Shown: positions 1 to 9,228 of the stretch, piece by piece
Numbering within the stretch: position 1 is the stretch's first letter
Layout: each line of letters starts with the position of its first letter
Assembly (NCBI GenBank): GCA_965204235.1
Contig: OZ241979.1
Coordinates: 1,178,001 to 1,242,000 of the forward strand
Direction of reading: 5' to 3'
DNA from: JAJDTQ01 sp965204235
Lineage (GTDB): Bacteria; Desulfobacterota; Binatia; UBA9968; JAJDTQ01
Length of the DNA stretch: 64,000 bases
Position numbers and translations under genes: made by a program
The notes under the pieces: generated by a model
Databases searched by the model: none
The model's input: the letters and a program-made list of their open reading frames with translations, nothing else
Told to the model about the DNA's origin: nothing

Positions 1-9
1 GATCCGATC

Positions 10-183
10 CCCTCCCCCCTTGAGGGGGAGGGTTAGGGAGGGGGGCCTCCGTGCCACCGGACCCATCGGCGCCGGTGCCAACGGACAGATGGCTGAAACG
101 GGTTGGGCCGGTTCGTGTAGAGGACTCCTCCCCTCAACCCCGCCGTACCCCCCTCCCTGTCCCTCCCCCTCAAGGGGGGAGGG
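10..183. repeat. Pair of inverted 36-nt GC-rich hairpin repeats
   Basis: Bases 10-45 and 148-183 are inverted copies of each other with two mismatches. Each holds a self-complementary 23-nt hairpin with stem CCCTCCCCC/GGGGGAGGG and a 5-nt loop. No open frame of interest lies between them. The arrangement resembles a REP/BIME-type or MITE-like intergenic element. No transposase is present. Confidence 0.7.
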
Positions 184-192
184 TACGCTCAC

Positions 193-270
193 CCGTGACA
201 CCCTGCTTGCAGGGGGGAGGGGACGCTACGCCGTGACACCCTGCTTGCAAGTACACCCGTGACACCCTGC
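193..270 (+). repeat. Three direct copies of a 14-mer
   Basis: CCGTGACACCCTGC occurs at 193-206, 231-244 and 257-270, just beyond the inverted repeats and downstream of the TraB gene. Spacing is irregular (38 and 26 nt). The whole 1-293 interval has no convincing gene. It appears to be made only of repeats. Confidence 0.65.
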
Positions 271-293
271 CCACACGAAAGCCGGAAGAGCCC

Positions 294-1493
294 TCAAAAG
301 GAGCGCGCCGCGATCCAACCGCCGCCGACGAAAGTCCCCAGGGTGCTTCCCAGGTTCGAGAACACCACCACCAGCAGGATGCGCGAGACCGGGTTGCGCC
401 ACAGTCCGCCGGGGAAGCAGGTCACCACCTCGGACATGGACTCCAGGTCCGCCACCGTGGGCTTCTTGACCCACGCCTGGACCAGCCCCGAAACCCATCC
501 CGCGGCGATGGTGGGGTTGAGGCTGGTGACGGGCGCGGCCACGAAAGCCGCGAGGACCGTGACCGGATGACCCAGGGCCAGGGCCGCCCCCGCGGCCGCG
601 AGCAAGCCGTTGACCAGCACCCAGATGGAGAGGGACTCCAGGGAGTGGACGGCGCCGGAACGGTAGAAGCCGTACGCGATGATCGCCAGGACGATGGCGG
701 GCGCCAGCCACTTGATGCTCCTGGACCAGGACGAGCGCTCGGGAACCTCCTCCAGCGGTCCCAGCACGTGATCCCGGTGGATCTCGCGCGCGATTCCCGG
801 CACGTGCCCCGCCCCCACCACCGCCACGACCTTCGCTCCCTCCGCCTCCCGGATCTTCTGCGCCAAGTACACGTCCCGCTCGTCGATGACGCTCTGCTTC
901 ACGGCCGGGAATGCGTGGGAGAAGGCCGTCAGGACGCTTTCCAACTGGTCCTGCCGCTTGAGGTCGTCCACCGCCTCCTTGTCGATCTCCGGCTCCAACA
1001 GCACGCTGGAGAGGAGCAGCCAGAGCATCTTGAGCCGGCTCCGGAAGCCGAGCCGCATCCAGGTCCGCTTGAGAGTCACCTGCACGTCGCGGTCCGCCAG
1101 CACCAGCGCCGCGTCCCGCTCCCGGGCGAGGCGGACGGCCTCCAGCATCTCGGCCCCGGGCCGGACGCCGAGCTGGTCGCCCATGCGCTTGTAGAACGAC
1201 GACAGGATCAACTGGCTCAACAGGAAGACCGCCTTGCCCTCCCTGACGACCCTGAAGACGTTCATCCTCCGCCAGGCGTCGGGGCGGGTGAACGCCTGGT
1301 GCCGGGCGTGGCAAAGCTCGACGCACACGGTGTCCGGCTCCACCATCTCGATGGTCCGGCGCACGTCCTCGACGCTCTCCGGGGAGACGTGCGCGGTCCC
1401 GACCAGGTAGATGTCCCGGCCCTGGGCGCGTATGCGGCGCGCCTGCTCCGGCAGCGCCGCCGCGTCCGGTCCCCGTTCGACGTCCATGTCCAC
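294..1493 (-). CDS. TraB/PrgY family protein
   Basis: A 399-residue protein of the TraB/PrgY family, whose members have metal-dependent hydrolase-like folds and were first linked to pheromone shutdown. The N-terminal domain carries the family GxxH motif in VGTAHVSPES (residues 31-40) and a second one in VGAGHVPGI near residue 230. The C-terminal third contains about three hydrophobic membrane segments, so the protein is probably a membrane protein with its TraB domain in the cytoplasm. The gene follows the creatininase gene by 6 bases on the same strand and probably shares its transcript. Its substrate cannot be told from sequence. Confidence 0.85.
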   Translation of the reverse strand: MDMDVERGPDAAALPEQARRIRAQGRDIYLVGTAHVSPESVEDVRRTIEMVEPDTVCVELCHARHQAFTRPDAWRRMNVFRVVREGKAVFLLSQLILSSFYKRMGDQLGVRPGAEMLEAVRLARERDAALVLADRDVQVTLKRTWMRLGFRSRLKMLWLLLSSVLLEPEIDKEAVDDLKRQDQLESVLTAFSHAFPAVKQSVIDERDVYLAQKIREAEGAKVVAVVGAGHVPGIAREIHRDHVLGPLEEVPERSSWSRSIKWLAPAIVLAIIAYGFYRSGAVHSLESLSIWVLVNGLLAAAGAALALGHPVTVLAAFVAAPVTSLNPTIAAGWVSGLVQAWVKKPTVADLESMSEVVTCFPGGLWRNPVSRILLVVVFSNLGSTLGTFVGGGWIAARSF

Positions 1494-1499
1494 CGGTCC

Positions 1500-2315
1500 T
1501 CAGACCCGGGCCACGGGACCCTTGTATTCCCGCAGCCAGCCGATGAACTGCACGATCTGATCGACCATGTAGTCGTGGTAGGCCTTGCCCTTTTCGGGCG
1601 ACGCCTTGATGGAGGGACTGAAGGATCCCGTGGGCGCGATCCGGCGTTGTTCCGCGCTGGTCCAGGGAATGTCGATGACCTCGTGCGGCGCCGAGAAGAG
1701 GTCGCCGTGGGACCACGGGGAGAGGTTCTCCTCGAAGTCCACCTGCGACGTGGTGAGCTTCTCCTGCTTCACCAGGCCGGGGTACTTGTACCAGCATTCC
1801 GAGATCTCCAGCTCGCCGCTGTGGTGCTCTTTCGATTCCTTGATCTCGTTGGCGATCTTCTTGGCGATCTTCACCGGGTCGATGACCGCAAAGAAGACCT
1901 CCGGCATCTCGAACTCGCGCAGGTTCTTGGTGGCCGCCAGCAGGCCGGGCAGGTTCGCGCCCTTGTGTCCGTTGATGATGAGGATCTTCCGGAACCCGTG
2001 CTTGGCCAGGCTCCGGCTCATGTCCCGGATCACCGCCATCAAGGTCTCGGTGCGGAGCGATATGGTGCCCGGGAACCCCAGGTGATGCGGCGAGTCGCCG
2101 AACCACAGGGGCGGCGCGCACAACGTCCCGGTGGCCCGGGCCGCGTCCTCGGCCAGGGCGATGGCGATGAGGCAGTCCAGTCCCAGGGGACCCGCGGGTC
2201 CGTGCTCTTCCGTGCTGCCCACCGGACAGAGGATCGTGTCGGAGTCGGCCAGGTAGGCGGCCACGTCCTCCCAGGTAAGCTCCTGAAGCCATACGGAGCC
2301 GAGTTGCGCCGGCAT
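1500..2315 (-). CDS. Creatininase family protein
   Basis: A 271-residue creatininase/creatinine amidohydrolase family member. These are cytoplasmic metal-dependent amidases that act on creatinine or on amide bonds in cofactor biosynthesis. The N-terminal GSTEEHG motif and the following LD supply metal ligands. NGHKGAN near the middle matches the conserved NGHGGN loop with one change. The start was chosen because GGAGGAAAGGAAG lies just before this ATG, whereas longer in-frame forms run through the upstream cyclase gene. It sits between the cyclase and TraB genes on the same strand. The substrate is unknown. Confidence 0.88.
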   Translation of the reverse strand: MPAQLGSVWLQELTWEDVAAYLADSDTILCPVGSTEEHGPAGPLGLDCLIAIALAEDAARATGTLCAPPLWFGDSPHHLGFPGTISLRTETLMAVIRDMSRSLAKHGFRKILIINGHKGANLPGLLAATKNLREFEMPEVFFAVIDPVKIAKKIANEIKESKEHHSGELEISECWYKYPGLVKQEKLTTSQVDFEENLSPWSHGDLFSAPHEVIDIPWTSAEQRRIAPTGSFSPSIKASPEKGKAYHDYMVDQIVQFIGWLREYKGPVARV

Positions 2316-2359
2316 CTTCCTTTCCTCCAGTCTGGCGGCCTGTCCCACCGTCTCGCGTT

Positions 2360-3337
2360 CTATTTGATGGCCAGCGGGTTCGTGGGGGAGCCCACGGCGC
2401 CGGTGACCGGGAGCGCGGGCGCCACGAACAGGAACTCGTAACGCCCGTCCTCGGCGCAGTCCTCGGCCAACTCTTCCAGGTGGAAGATCTCCCCCACGGT
2501 GAGGCCCATGTTCGGGATGCTGACCCAGTGCCACGGCTGGTTGGCCTCCCTGGTCTGGTTGGGCCGGACCTCCACGCCCCAGGTGTCGGTGGCCACCGCG
2601 GCCACTTCCTTGCCGTGGAGCCAGTCGAGGGTCTCGAACCCGAGGCCCGGGGCGTCCCCGCCCGGATAACCGTCCCAGGACCCGGCGGCGAGCTTGGCCT
2701 TCATCTGCCCCGTGCGCACCAGCAGGTAGTCGCCCCGCCGCACCTCCACCCCGTGGGCCTTCATGGCACGGTCGAGGTCCGCGTTGGTGATGGCGTAGCC
2801 GTCGCCCAGCCATTCGCTGCCCTTGGCCGCGGCCACGTCCAGCAGCACCCCGCGGCCCACCATCTTGTCCCGGGTCTTCTCGATGCCGTTCCGGGCGGCG
2901 CCTCCCGAAGTGACCAGGCGGCAGTCGTAGCCGTTGTACATGCGGTCTTCGTAGAAGATGTGCGCCAACCCGTCCCACTGGGTGCCGCTCTGGAGCGGCA
3001 TGATGATCACGTCGTCCGCGCCCCGGATGCCCCGGTGGTCGAGCACTCCCGACCAGGCGTCGGTCCCGGTGCGGAGCATCAGGTGTATGGGGTTGAAGCG
3101 CCCCATGGCCGGGTAGTTGCTACTGCCGGTCTGCGGCCCCGCGGCGTCGAAGTCGAGGGCCAGGGAGAACACCCGTCCCCTTTGCACCAGCCGGGCGGCG
3201 GCCACGATGTCCTCGGGGGTGGTGTAATTGAGCGTCCCGACCTCGTCGTCCTTGCCCCACCGGCCCCAGTTGCGAAGCCGCTCGGCCGCCTCCCGGATGC
3301 GCTCCATGGTCAGTTTCGAACGTCTTCGAGTCGCCAA
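2360..3337 (-). CDS. Cyclase family protein (kynurenine formamidase-like)
   Basis: A PF04199 cyclase-family metal-dependent hydrolase, a family that includes kynurenine formamidase and polyketide-type cyclases. The signature SGTQWDGLAHIFYED corresponds to the metal-binding HxGTHxDxxxH motif in the Gln-containing variant typical of the long, WGRWGKDDEVGTLN-bearing subgroup. The start is uncertain. The TTG at 3337 was chosen because GAGGAG sits six bases before it. An ATG at 3400 gives 346 residues and an ATG at 3307 gives a shorter form, but neither has a clear ribosome site. It lies 44 bases upstream of the creatininase gene and is probably in the same operon. Confidence 0.82.
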   Translation of the reverse strand: MATRRRSKLTMERIREAAERLRNWGRWGKDDEVGTLNYTTPEDIVAAARLVQRGRVFSLALDFDAAGPQTGSSNYPAMGRFNPIHLMLRTGTDAWSGVLDHRGIRGADDVIIMPLQSGTQWDGLAHIFYEDRMYNGYDCRLVTSGGAARNGIEKTRDKMVGRGVLLDVAAAKGSEWLGDGYAITNADLDRAMKAHGVEVRRGDYLLVRTGQMKAKLAAGSWDGYPGGDAPGLGFETLDWLHGKEVAAVATDTWGVEVRPNQTREANQPWHWVSIPNMGLTVGEIFHLEELAEDCAEDGRYEFLFVAPALPVTGAVGSPTNPLAIK

Positions 3338-3484
3338 GCCGAACTCCTCGGGCCGCGGACCGGACCCCATGGAATCGTCGGGAGCGGGAACCGGAACCAT
3401 GCCCGCCGGCCAACCGCCGCGGGCCGGCGCCGCCCGGGCGCTCCGGGTTGCAACCGTTGCCGGGATCGCCTATGAACCTCCGGT

Positions 3485-3742
3485 ATGTCGTCCGGCGCCG
3501 ACAAGGGCCGCAAGGTCATGCTCGGCTTCGTGGTGCGGCGCTGCGCCAGGGAGCTCGGCCATCACCCTACCCCGGACGAGTTCGCCCTCTGGGCCAACAA
3601 CCGGCGGGCGGACGGAGAACGTTACCACATCTTCGGGCAGGCCATCTCGGCCGCAGCGGCGCAGGTCATGCTGCGCCGGCTCGACCGCCTGGTGACCGTC
3701 CGCTCCGGGGAAGTCATCCTCGGCCAGCCCGACGGCTCCTAG
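3485..3742 (+). CDS. Small hypothetical protein
   Basis: An 85-residue, basic, probably cytoplasmic protein with no recognised domain. The segment from MLGFVVRRCARELGHHP onward has a normal amino-acid mix and predicted helices, which favours a real gene. It is divergent from the cyclase gene and convergent with the following amidohydrolase. The two stop codons overlap within CCTAGG (3738-3743), so the reading frames share four bases tail to tail. Function is unknown. Confidence 0.5.
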   Translation: MSSGADKGRKVMLGFVVRRCARELGHHPTPDEFALWANNRRADGERYHIFGQAISAAAAQVMLRRLDRLVTVRSGEVILGQPDGS

Positions 3743-4890
3743 GAAACCTTCCGCAGGGCGTCGCCGACTTCCAGGTTGTAGAGCCGGGCGCCGTTGTCCT
3801 GCAGGATCTTGGTCTTGACGGCCTCGCTCAGGTCTTCGCGCTGTTTCAGGTAGTCGCTGGAGAGCACCTCTCGGTCGCCGTGGGGCATGTCGGAGCCGTA
3901 CACCACCTGCCCCTCGCCCACCAGCTCCACCACCTGGGGCAACAGCGCGTCTTCCACCTCCGCGCTCAGGTAGAGGTTGCCCTGCCGCATGTATTCCATG
4001 GGCGCCAGCTTGGCCTTGGGGACCGTGTCCACGAGGATGTCCGCAAGGAAGTTCCCCGAGTGGACGAACCGGTGGTCCATCCGGTCGATCATGAAATGGA
4101 CCCACTGGCAGCCGGCTTCCAGGAACCCCACCCGCATGGTGGGGAACCGGTCCAGGAGACCGCTGTGGATCATGGCCGAGAAGCCCAGCAGGACCGGCAT
4201 GAGGAAGGCGTTCACGGACGACGGATAGATGTGGGTAAAGAGGCCGCTCAGGGCCGGACACGCCCAACCCACGTGGATGGCCAGCGTCAGGTCCCTTTCC
4301 ACCAACGCCTCGTAGAACGGCAGGAACGCCGGGTCGTCGAGCATCCGGTCCCCGATGGTGCCCAGCACCATGACCGCCACGGCCCCGAGACTATGCGCCT
4401 CGCGGACCTGCTCCACGGCGCCGGCCACGTCGTCGAGGTTCACCACCGCGGCCCACTTGAGCCGCTCGTGCGCGCCCACCTGATCGCCGAGGAAACGGTT
4501 GTAGGCGGAACTCATGGCGGTGACCAGGGCCGGGTTCGCCGCCAGCGGATAGGCGAGGAACAGGGTCGGATAGAGGACCTGGAGCGAGATGCCCTCCTTG
4601 TCCATGGCCTCGACCCGCTCGGCCACGCCGCGGATCTCCATGCTGCCGATGGTGTCGGACTTCTTCCGGGCGTGCGGGGTCTTCTCCCCCTTGTAGCTGG
4701 CCGGGGTGCCGAGGTTGTGGGCCCCGCGTCCGACACGGCGCGGATACATCTGCTCCTCGATCATCCAATAGACCATCTGTTCGACCGCCACCACTCGCGG
4801 CCGCTGCAACCGGAACGCCGGGTCCATGTATTCGTCGCTGAACGTGGCTTCGCTTTCCTCCACGTGTCCGTCCGCATCGATCAGGTACAT
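3739..4890 (-). CDS. Amidohydrolase-2 family protein
   Basis: A 383-residue TIM-barrel amidohydrolase of the PF04909 type (amidohydrolase 2, which includes ACMSD-like decarboxylases). The N-terminus IDADGHVEES corresponds to the first metal-binding strand. A barrel histidine lies in LAIHVGWACP and the C-terminal aspartate in YGSDMPHGD. It is probably cytoplasmic and metal-dependent, acting as hydrolase or non-oxidative decarboxylase on a small carboxylated compound. It is one of four proteins of this family in the window. The substrate is unknown. Confidence 0.87.
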   Translation of the reverse strand: MYLIDADGHVEESEATFSDEYMDPAFRLQRPRVVAVEQMVYWMIEEQMYPRRVGRGAHNLGTPASYKGEKTPHARKKSDTIGSMEIRGVAERVEAMDKEGISLQVLYPTLFLAYPLAANPALVTAMSSAYNRFLGDQVGAHERLKWAAVVNLDDVAGAVEQVREAHSLGAVAVMVLGTIGDRMLDDPAFLPFYEALVERDLTLAIHVGWACPALSGLFTHIYPSSVNAFLMPVLLGFSAMIHSGLLDRFPTMRVGFLEAGCQWVHFMIDRMDHRFVHSGNFLADILVDTVPKAKLAPMEYMRQGNLYLSAEVEDALLPQVVELVGEGQVVYGSDMPHGDREVLSSDYLKQREDLSEAVKTKILQDNGARLYNLEVGDALRKVS

Positions 4891-5024
4891 GTGTCACCTC
4901 CGCCTGGTGCGCCGAACCCTTCCACGGGCCCGGTCCCTCGGATGTATCGCAACCGGGAGGGCAGTTCAAGGATCGCCGCAATCCCGGATCCACCACCAAA
5001 GTCCACAGGGTTCCGAATCGCGCC

Positions 5025-6491
5025 TCATCCATCACCGCCGTAGCGGACATCGCTGAGAAAGCTCCACATCGCCCGGGTGGCTCGTTCCTCCGGAAGTCGC
5101 TCCAGATGCGACACGTCGTGGAGCGAGTGGAACACGACCAGCACCGCGCCGTCGGCGATCCGAACCTCCACGGCCTTGCCCTCCTCGGTAAACGTCACCA
5201 GGGCCCTGCGGCGATCCGGGGAAATGGCGACTCCGCCGCCCTGGATCGTGTACAGGTCTCTTAAATGGCCAGGAGTCCGGTGGTTCGGGAAGATCGTGGT
5301 CTCCTCGCCGTTCGCCGCGTCCACCATCAGCAGCCGTGATACTTCCCGAGTGCCGTCCGCATTCCTGCCGCCCCGGTTGTCCAGCATGAGGAACCGGGAC
5401 CCCTCGAAATGCAGGACGGAGTGCTGCATCATGAACCCGCCGCGCACCATGCGTTTCAACCGATGGGTGTCCCGGTCCAATACGGCGAATGCGTGCAGGT
5501 TCCTCATGGACACGACCAGGTCTCCGGGTTCGAGGCCCGCCCCTGCGGCGTCGTCTCCCAGCGGGTGGACGGAATTGACGTGCGTCGGGTTACAAGGATT
5601 CGCATAGATCAAAAGCGGGGCGTAGGGTGAGTCGATTACGGCATCGACCACGGAGATCTCCTTCAGCAGCCCCCCCGTTCCCAGGTCGATTACGTTCACG
5701 ACATCGTGAAGCCATTGCGGACAAGACATCACGAATCGACGTCGGGGTCGTCCCGGCAGCCCGGCGGTATCGATGGGCTCGTCACGCTGCCGGCTCGGGA
5801 CCAGGGCGACTTCATCGTCGGTCAGGTGTGGCTGATGGTGGCTGTAGTCCGGACGGTACCACACCGGCTTGCCGGTCCGGTCGATACGCGCCACCCCCCC
5901 GCCGTAAGGGTGGGTATGGGCGAAATGGAAGACCACCAGAAGATCCCCGTTGGCGTATCGCGATAGTCCCACTACCGTCGTATGATGGAGAAAGGAGAAC
6001 CCGACCGCGTACTCGTACGGGACATCCGCGGTGAACTCCTCCTTCTCCAGCCATTTCTCCAACAGGTCAGGGCGGTACGGCCAGGCATGCCGGACTTCGC
6101 CGCGGCCGACGTACTCCACCGCAAGACAGCCCGCGTGATACGGACAGTACTCCCGGAAACGCCCCCACCCTCCCGGAACCACGATCGGGTCGGTCAAGTG
6201 ATCGCTGCCCATGAACTCGAAGCGCCGAGCGGCCACCTGGTCGGGCGGGACATCCACGAACCCCCGTAATTCCCGGTAGGGATCATGGAGGTTGGCCTTG
6301 ACCGCCGCCACGAATGTTTTTCTGGCGGAAGACAGGAGAGCGTAGGGAAAGACCTTGTACTGCGCGACGCACAGCCCGCCGGCGAAGGCCGCCAGCATGA
6401 GCGCCCCCACGAACAAGAGCACCGGCGCCCTTCCCGGCCATGCCGAAACCGCTCCGTGCATCTCGCCAAACATAGCATGGCGAACGTCCAC
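5025..6491 (-). CDS. Membrane-anchored arylsulfotransferase-like (ASST) protein
   Basis: A 488-residue protein with one N-terminal membrane segment (about residues 22-43) followed by a large extracytoplasmic domain that looks like the arylsulfotransferase beta-propeller family. Supporting segments are THVNSVHPL near the middle, the repeated blade-like GDLLVVF and GDLVVSMRN strands, and YSHHQPHL. ASST enzymes use a catalytic histidine to move sulfate between phenols, but many family members are uncharacterised. The start is uncertain: GTG 6491 has a weak AGG site, and ATGs at 6473 and 6461 are alternatives. It is divergent from the ABC importer operon. Confidence 0.72.
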   Translation of the reverse strand: MDVRHAMFGEMHGAVSAWPGRAPVLLFVGALMLAAFAGGLCVAQYKVFPYALLSSARKTFVAAVKANLHDPYRELRGFVDVPPDQVAARRFEFMGSDHLTDPIVVPGGWGRFREYCPYHAGCLAVEYVGRGEVRHAWPYRPDLLEKWLEKEEFTADVPYEYAVGFSFLHHTTVVGLSRYANGDLLVVFHFAHTHPYGGGVARIDRTGKPVWYRPDYSHHQPHLTDDEVALVPSRQRDEPIDTAGLPGRPRRRFVMSCPQWLHDVVNVIDLGTGGLLKEISVVDAVIDSPYAPLLIYANPCNPTHVNSVHPLGDDAAGAGLEPGDLVVSMRNLHAFAVLDRDTHRLKRMVRGGFMMQHSVLHFEGSRFLMLDNRGGRNADGTREVSRLLMVDAANGEETTIFPNHRTPGHLRDLYTIQGGGVAISPDRRRALVTFTEEGKAVEVRIADGAVLVVFHSLHDVSHLERLPEERATRAMWSFLSDVRYGGDG

Positions 6492-6616
6492 GGCAACCTG
6501 CTTGCGCCCCGCCGGGGCCGGGTCTCCATTGACACGGATGCAAAAAGTCTCTAGGTTCCGGGGTCTCGAAAGGGGAGCCTCGAATCCATCGAGGGCACGA
6601 GCAAGGAGGACGAGCC

Positions 6617-7582
6617 ATGGTGCGACTCACAGTGAGCTTGCTGATCGCCGCGCTGACCCTGGCGGGAGCGGCGCCGGTGCTGGCGCAGGGACTGGCCAAG
6701 GTCCGTATATCATCCTTCGACAAGCCGTCGTTCGGGCACACCACGGCTTCGCTGATCGAAGCCAACGGGTTCGACGAGAAGCACGGCATCGACATCGAGT
6801 GGGTCTTCAAGCCCGGACGCGCGGCCAACACGGACTTCGCCACCGGCAGGGACAAGGTCACCATCGCCTCGGCGCTGCTGTCGGAAGCCAACCGCAGGCT
6901 CAAGGGGGTCAAATCGGTTTACCTCTTCAACGTGTTGAACGGCCATGGCGCGTTGCTGACCTCCAGTCCCGACGTCAACAGCCTGAACGACCTGGAGGGG
7001 AAGACCCTGGCGGCGTTCACGGTCACCACCAACTACGCGATGTTCCGCTACTTCGCCCACAAGGCCGGCGTGGACCTGGGCAAGGTCGCGGTCCAGTCCA
7101 CCAACGTGCCCGGCTTGGCCACCTACCTGATGGCCAAGCGGGCCGACGCCGTGCACTTCTGGGAACCGAACTATTCCAAACTGCTGGTGGACAACCCCGG
7201 CCGGTTCAAGATGATCGAGTACTTCCACCAGTGGGAGGCCATACACGGAGCGCCCCAGCGGGGCTTCCTGGGGGTTGCGGCGCACGAGGACTGGATCGAC
7301 GCCAACAAGGATCTGATCCCGAAGATCTACGCGGCTTTCGCCGAACTCTCCACGTGGTTGCCGACCCACCACGACGAGGCGGCCACCATCATCGAGAAGG
7401 CGGCCGGCGTACCCAAGGCGGCGTTCCTGATGGCGCTGAAGGCGGCCCGCTATCCTCTCGACGTGGTCCCCGCGGCGGAGATCGAAGCGAACATCGAGGC
7501 GCTGTTCCAGGCCGGTATCGAGAGCGGCTACATGAAGGAGCTTCCGGACGACGGCATCATCTACAAGGGCCGTGTCCGATAG
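6617..7582 (+). CDS. ABC transporter substrate-binding protein, NitT/TauT (NMT1-like) type
   Basis: A 321-residue periplasmic binding protein with a clear signal peptide (residues 1-24, cleavage after VLAQ). It is followed by the two-lobed NMT1/SsuA-like fold. The segments GHTTASLIEANGFDEKHGID and TDFATGRDKVTIA are typical of binding proteins for nitrate, sulfonate, taurine or thiamine precursors. It opens a three-gene operon with permease and ATPase, which together make a complete importer. The ligand cannot be assigned from sequence. Confidence 0.9.
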   Translation: MVRLTVSLLIAALTLAGAAPVLAQGLAKVRISSFDKPSFGHTTASLIEANGFDEKHGIDIEWVFKPGRAANTDFATGRDKVTIASALLSEANRRLKGVKSVYLFNVLNGHGALLTSSPDVNSLNDLEGKTLAAFTVTTNYAMFRYFAHKAGVDLGKVAVQSTNVPGLATYLMAKRADAVHFWEPNYSKLLVDNPGRFKMIEYFHQWEAIHGAPQRGFLGVAAHEDWIDANKDLIPKIYAAFAELSTWLPTHHDEAATIIEKAAGVPKAAFLMALKAARYPLDVVPAAEIEANIEALFQAGIESGYMKELPDDGIIYKGRVR

Positions 7583-8423
7583 CATGGAGACCGGGGCCGC
7601 CCGGACCGGGGGGCCGCCGGCTCACCCCCGGGGCGCATGGCGTTCGCGCGCGGGGGCGGTCCTCTCCGCCAGGAAGGAGCCGATCATCTCCTTTCTGGTG
7701 ATCCTGGCGGGATGGCAGACGTTGTCCTTCTTCCTGCCCCCGTACCTGGTTCCCGGCGTCACCGTCATCGTTGCCGCGTTCATCGAGATCGTGACGAGCC
7801 TCTCCCTGCTGGGAGACGCCTTCACCACCATGGGGAGGATCTTCCTGGGGCTCGTCCTGGCCTTCGTCAGCGGCGCCGTCCTGGGCGTCTTCATGGGCCT
7901 CACGCACACGGTGGAGAAATACACCCTGCCGGTGCTCCACTTCATCATGGGCATACCCGCCCTCTCGTGGGTGGTCTTCGCCATCATCTGGTTCAGCCAC
8001 GTGGAGACCCGCATCGCCTTCATCCTGCTGGCCGGCTGCCTGCCCAACTACGCCCTGATCATACACGACGGCATCAAGAGCATCTCCAAGGAATACCTGG
8101 ACATGCTGCGGGCTATGCGGCCCACGAGGAACCAGCTCCTCACCAAGCTGGTCCTGCCGGGGATGATCCCCGCGGTGCTCACCGCCTGGAAGGTGAACCT
8201 CGGGCTAGCCGCGCGCGTGGTCATCGTCGCCGAGTTGGTGGGGACCACCCGGGGCGTGGGCAACAAGCTCCTGCTCGCCCAGGAGCTCTTCGAGATGCCC
8301 AAGGCCATCGCCTGGACCCTGGTGCTGGTCGCCTTCCTGCTCATCACGCAGTTGGTGATCCTCATGCTGGAGCACAAGCTGTTGCGCTGGCGTCCGGCGA
8401 AACAGGGAGGGATGGCCACGTGA
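7572..8423 (+). CDS. ABC transporter permease, NitT/TauT (SsuC-like) type
   Basis: A 283-residue inner-membrane permease with about six transmembrane helices and the cytoplasmic EAA-type loop around EYLDMLRAMRPTRNQLL, which docks on the ATPase. The GTG start at 7572 overlaps the binding-protein gene by 11 bases. An ATG at 7584, just after that stop, is the alternative. The 3' end overlaps the ATPase start (ATGGCCACGTGA). It is the channel subunit of the importer encoded by its two neighbours. Confidence 0.9.
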   Translation: MSDSMETGAARTGGPPAHPRGAWRSRAGAVLSARKEPIISFLVILAGWQTLSFFLPPYLVPGVTVIVAAFIEIVTSLSLLGDAFTTMGRIFLGLVLAFVSGAVLGVFMGLTHTVEKYTLPVLHFIMGIPALSWVVFAIIWFSHVETRIAFILLAGCLPNYALIIHDGIKSISKEYLDMLRAMRPTRNQLLTKLVLPGMIPAVLTAWKVNLGLAARVVIVAELVGTTRGVGNKLLLAQELFEMPKAIAWTLVLVAFLLITQLVILMLEHKLLRWRPAKQGGMAT

Positions 8424-9190
8424 GCGCCGCGGACGCCGTCATCCGGATGCAGGACGTGCGCATGGTCTTCACCTCCGTGGACGGGGACCGCTTCACCGCG
8501 GTGGACGGCCTGAACCTGGACGTGGGCAGCGGCGACATCGTCGCCATCGTGGGCAAGACCGGATGCGGGAAGTCCACCACCTTCAACCTGCTCCTGGGGC
8601 TCGACCCGCCCACCTCCGGATCGGTGACGCTCCTGGGACACGACCCCTACACGGAGTTCGACTTCTTCCGGTCGAAGCTGGGGGTCATCTTCCAGACCGA
8701 CCGCCTGCTGCCCTGGCGCACCGCCCTGGAGAACGCCCGGGTCGGTCTGGAGATCCTCGGCTACGGGGACAGGGAACAGAACGACGTCGCCCGCCACTGG
8801 CTGCACAAACTGGAGCTCCAGGGCTTCGAGGACGCCTACCCCCACGAGTTGTCGGGCGGCATGCGCCAACGGGTGGGCATGGCCCGGGCCTTCTGCCTGT
8901 CGCCGGAGATCTTCTTTGCCGACGAGGCATTCGGACACCTGGACCAGTCCACCGCCCGAAGGTTGCGGGAAATCTTCCTGGAGCTCGTCACCGAAAGCCG
9001 CAAGACCTGCCTGCTCATCACCCACAACATCCACGAGGCGTTGGAGATCGGCTCGCGTCTCGTCATCCTGGGGAAGCCCGGAAGGGTCCTCGCGGACATG
9101 GAGACGCCCACCAACGCCACCCGGGCGGAACTGGCCGAACTCGAGGACCGTGTGCTCGACATCATCGAGAACAACCAGGCGGTCCGCTGA
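8420..9190 (+). CDS. ABC transporter ATP-binding protein, NitT/TauT type
   Basis: A 256-residue ATPase. Walker A is GKTGCGKST (about residues 46-54), the signature is LSGGMRQRVGMARA, Walker B is FFADEAFGHLD, and the switch histidine is in LLITHNIHEA. The GTG at 8420 was chosen because it overlaps the permease TGA as GTGA, a usual coupling arrangement. Longer in-frame forms would lie inside the permease gene. The gene completes the importer operon. A perfect 11-bp hairpin straddles its stop codon. Confidence 0.92.
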   Translation: MSAADAVIRMQDVRMVFTSVDGDRFTAVDGLNLDVGSGDIVAIVGKTGCGKSTTFNLLLGLDPPTSGSVTLLGHDPYTEFDFFRSKLGVIFQTDRLLPWRTALENARVGLEILGYGDREQNDVARHWLHKLELQGFEDAYPHELSGGMRQRVGMARAFCLSPEIFFADEAFGHLDQSTARRLREIFLELVTESRKTCLLITHNIHEALEIGSRLVILGKPGRVLADMETPTNATRAELAELEDRVLDIIENNQAVR

Positions 9191-9203
9191 ACGCGGACCG
9201 CCT
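9177..9203. terminator. Hairpin between convergent genes
   Basis: Stem AGGCGGTCCGC (9177-9187) pairs perfectly with GCGGACCGCCT (9193-9203) around a 5-nt loop that contains most of the ATPase stop codon. It sits between the convergent ABC ATPase and cysE. No T-run follows, so it may act with Rho or as a 3'-end stabiliser. Confidence 0.5.
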
Positions 9204-9228
9204 GATGCTCCTCAACAAGACAGGGGCG

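Noticed and set aside
226..2292. Long antisense-frame open reading frame over the TraB and creatininase genes
   Set aside because: It is an arginine/glycine-rich shadow of two well-supported genes in another frame, common in GC-rich DNA.
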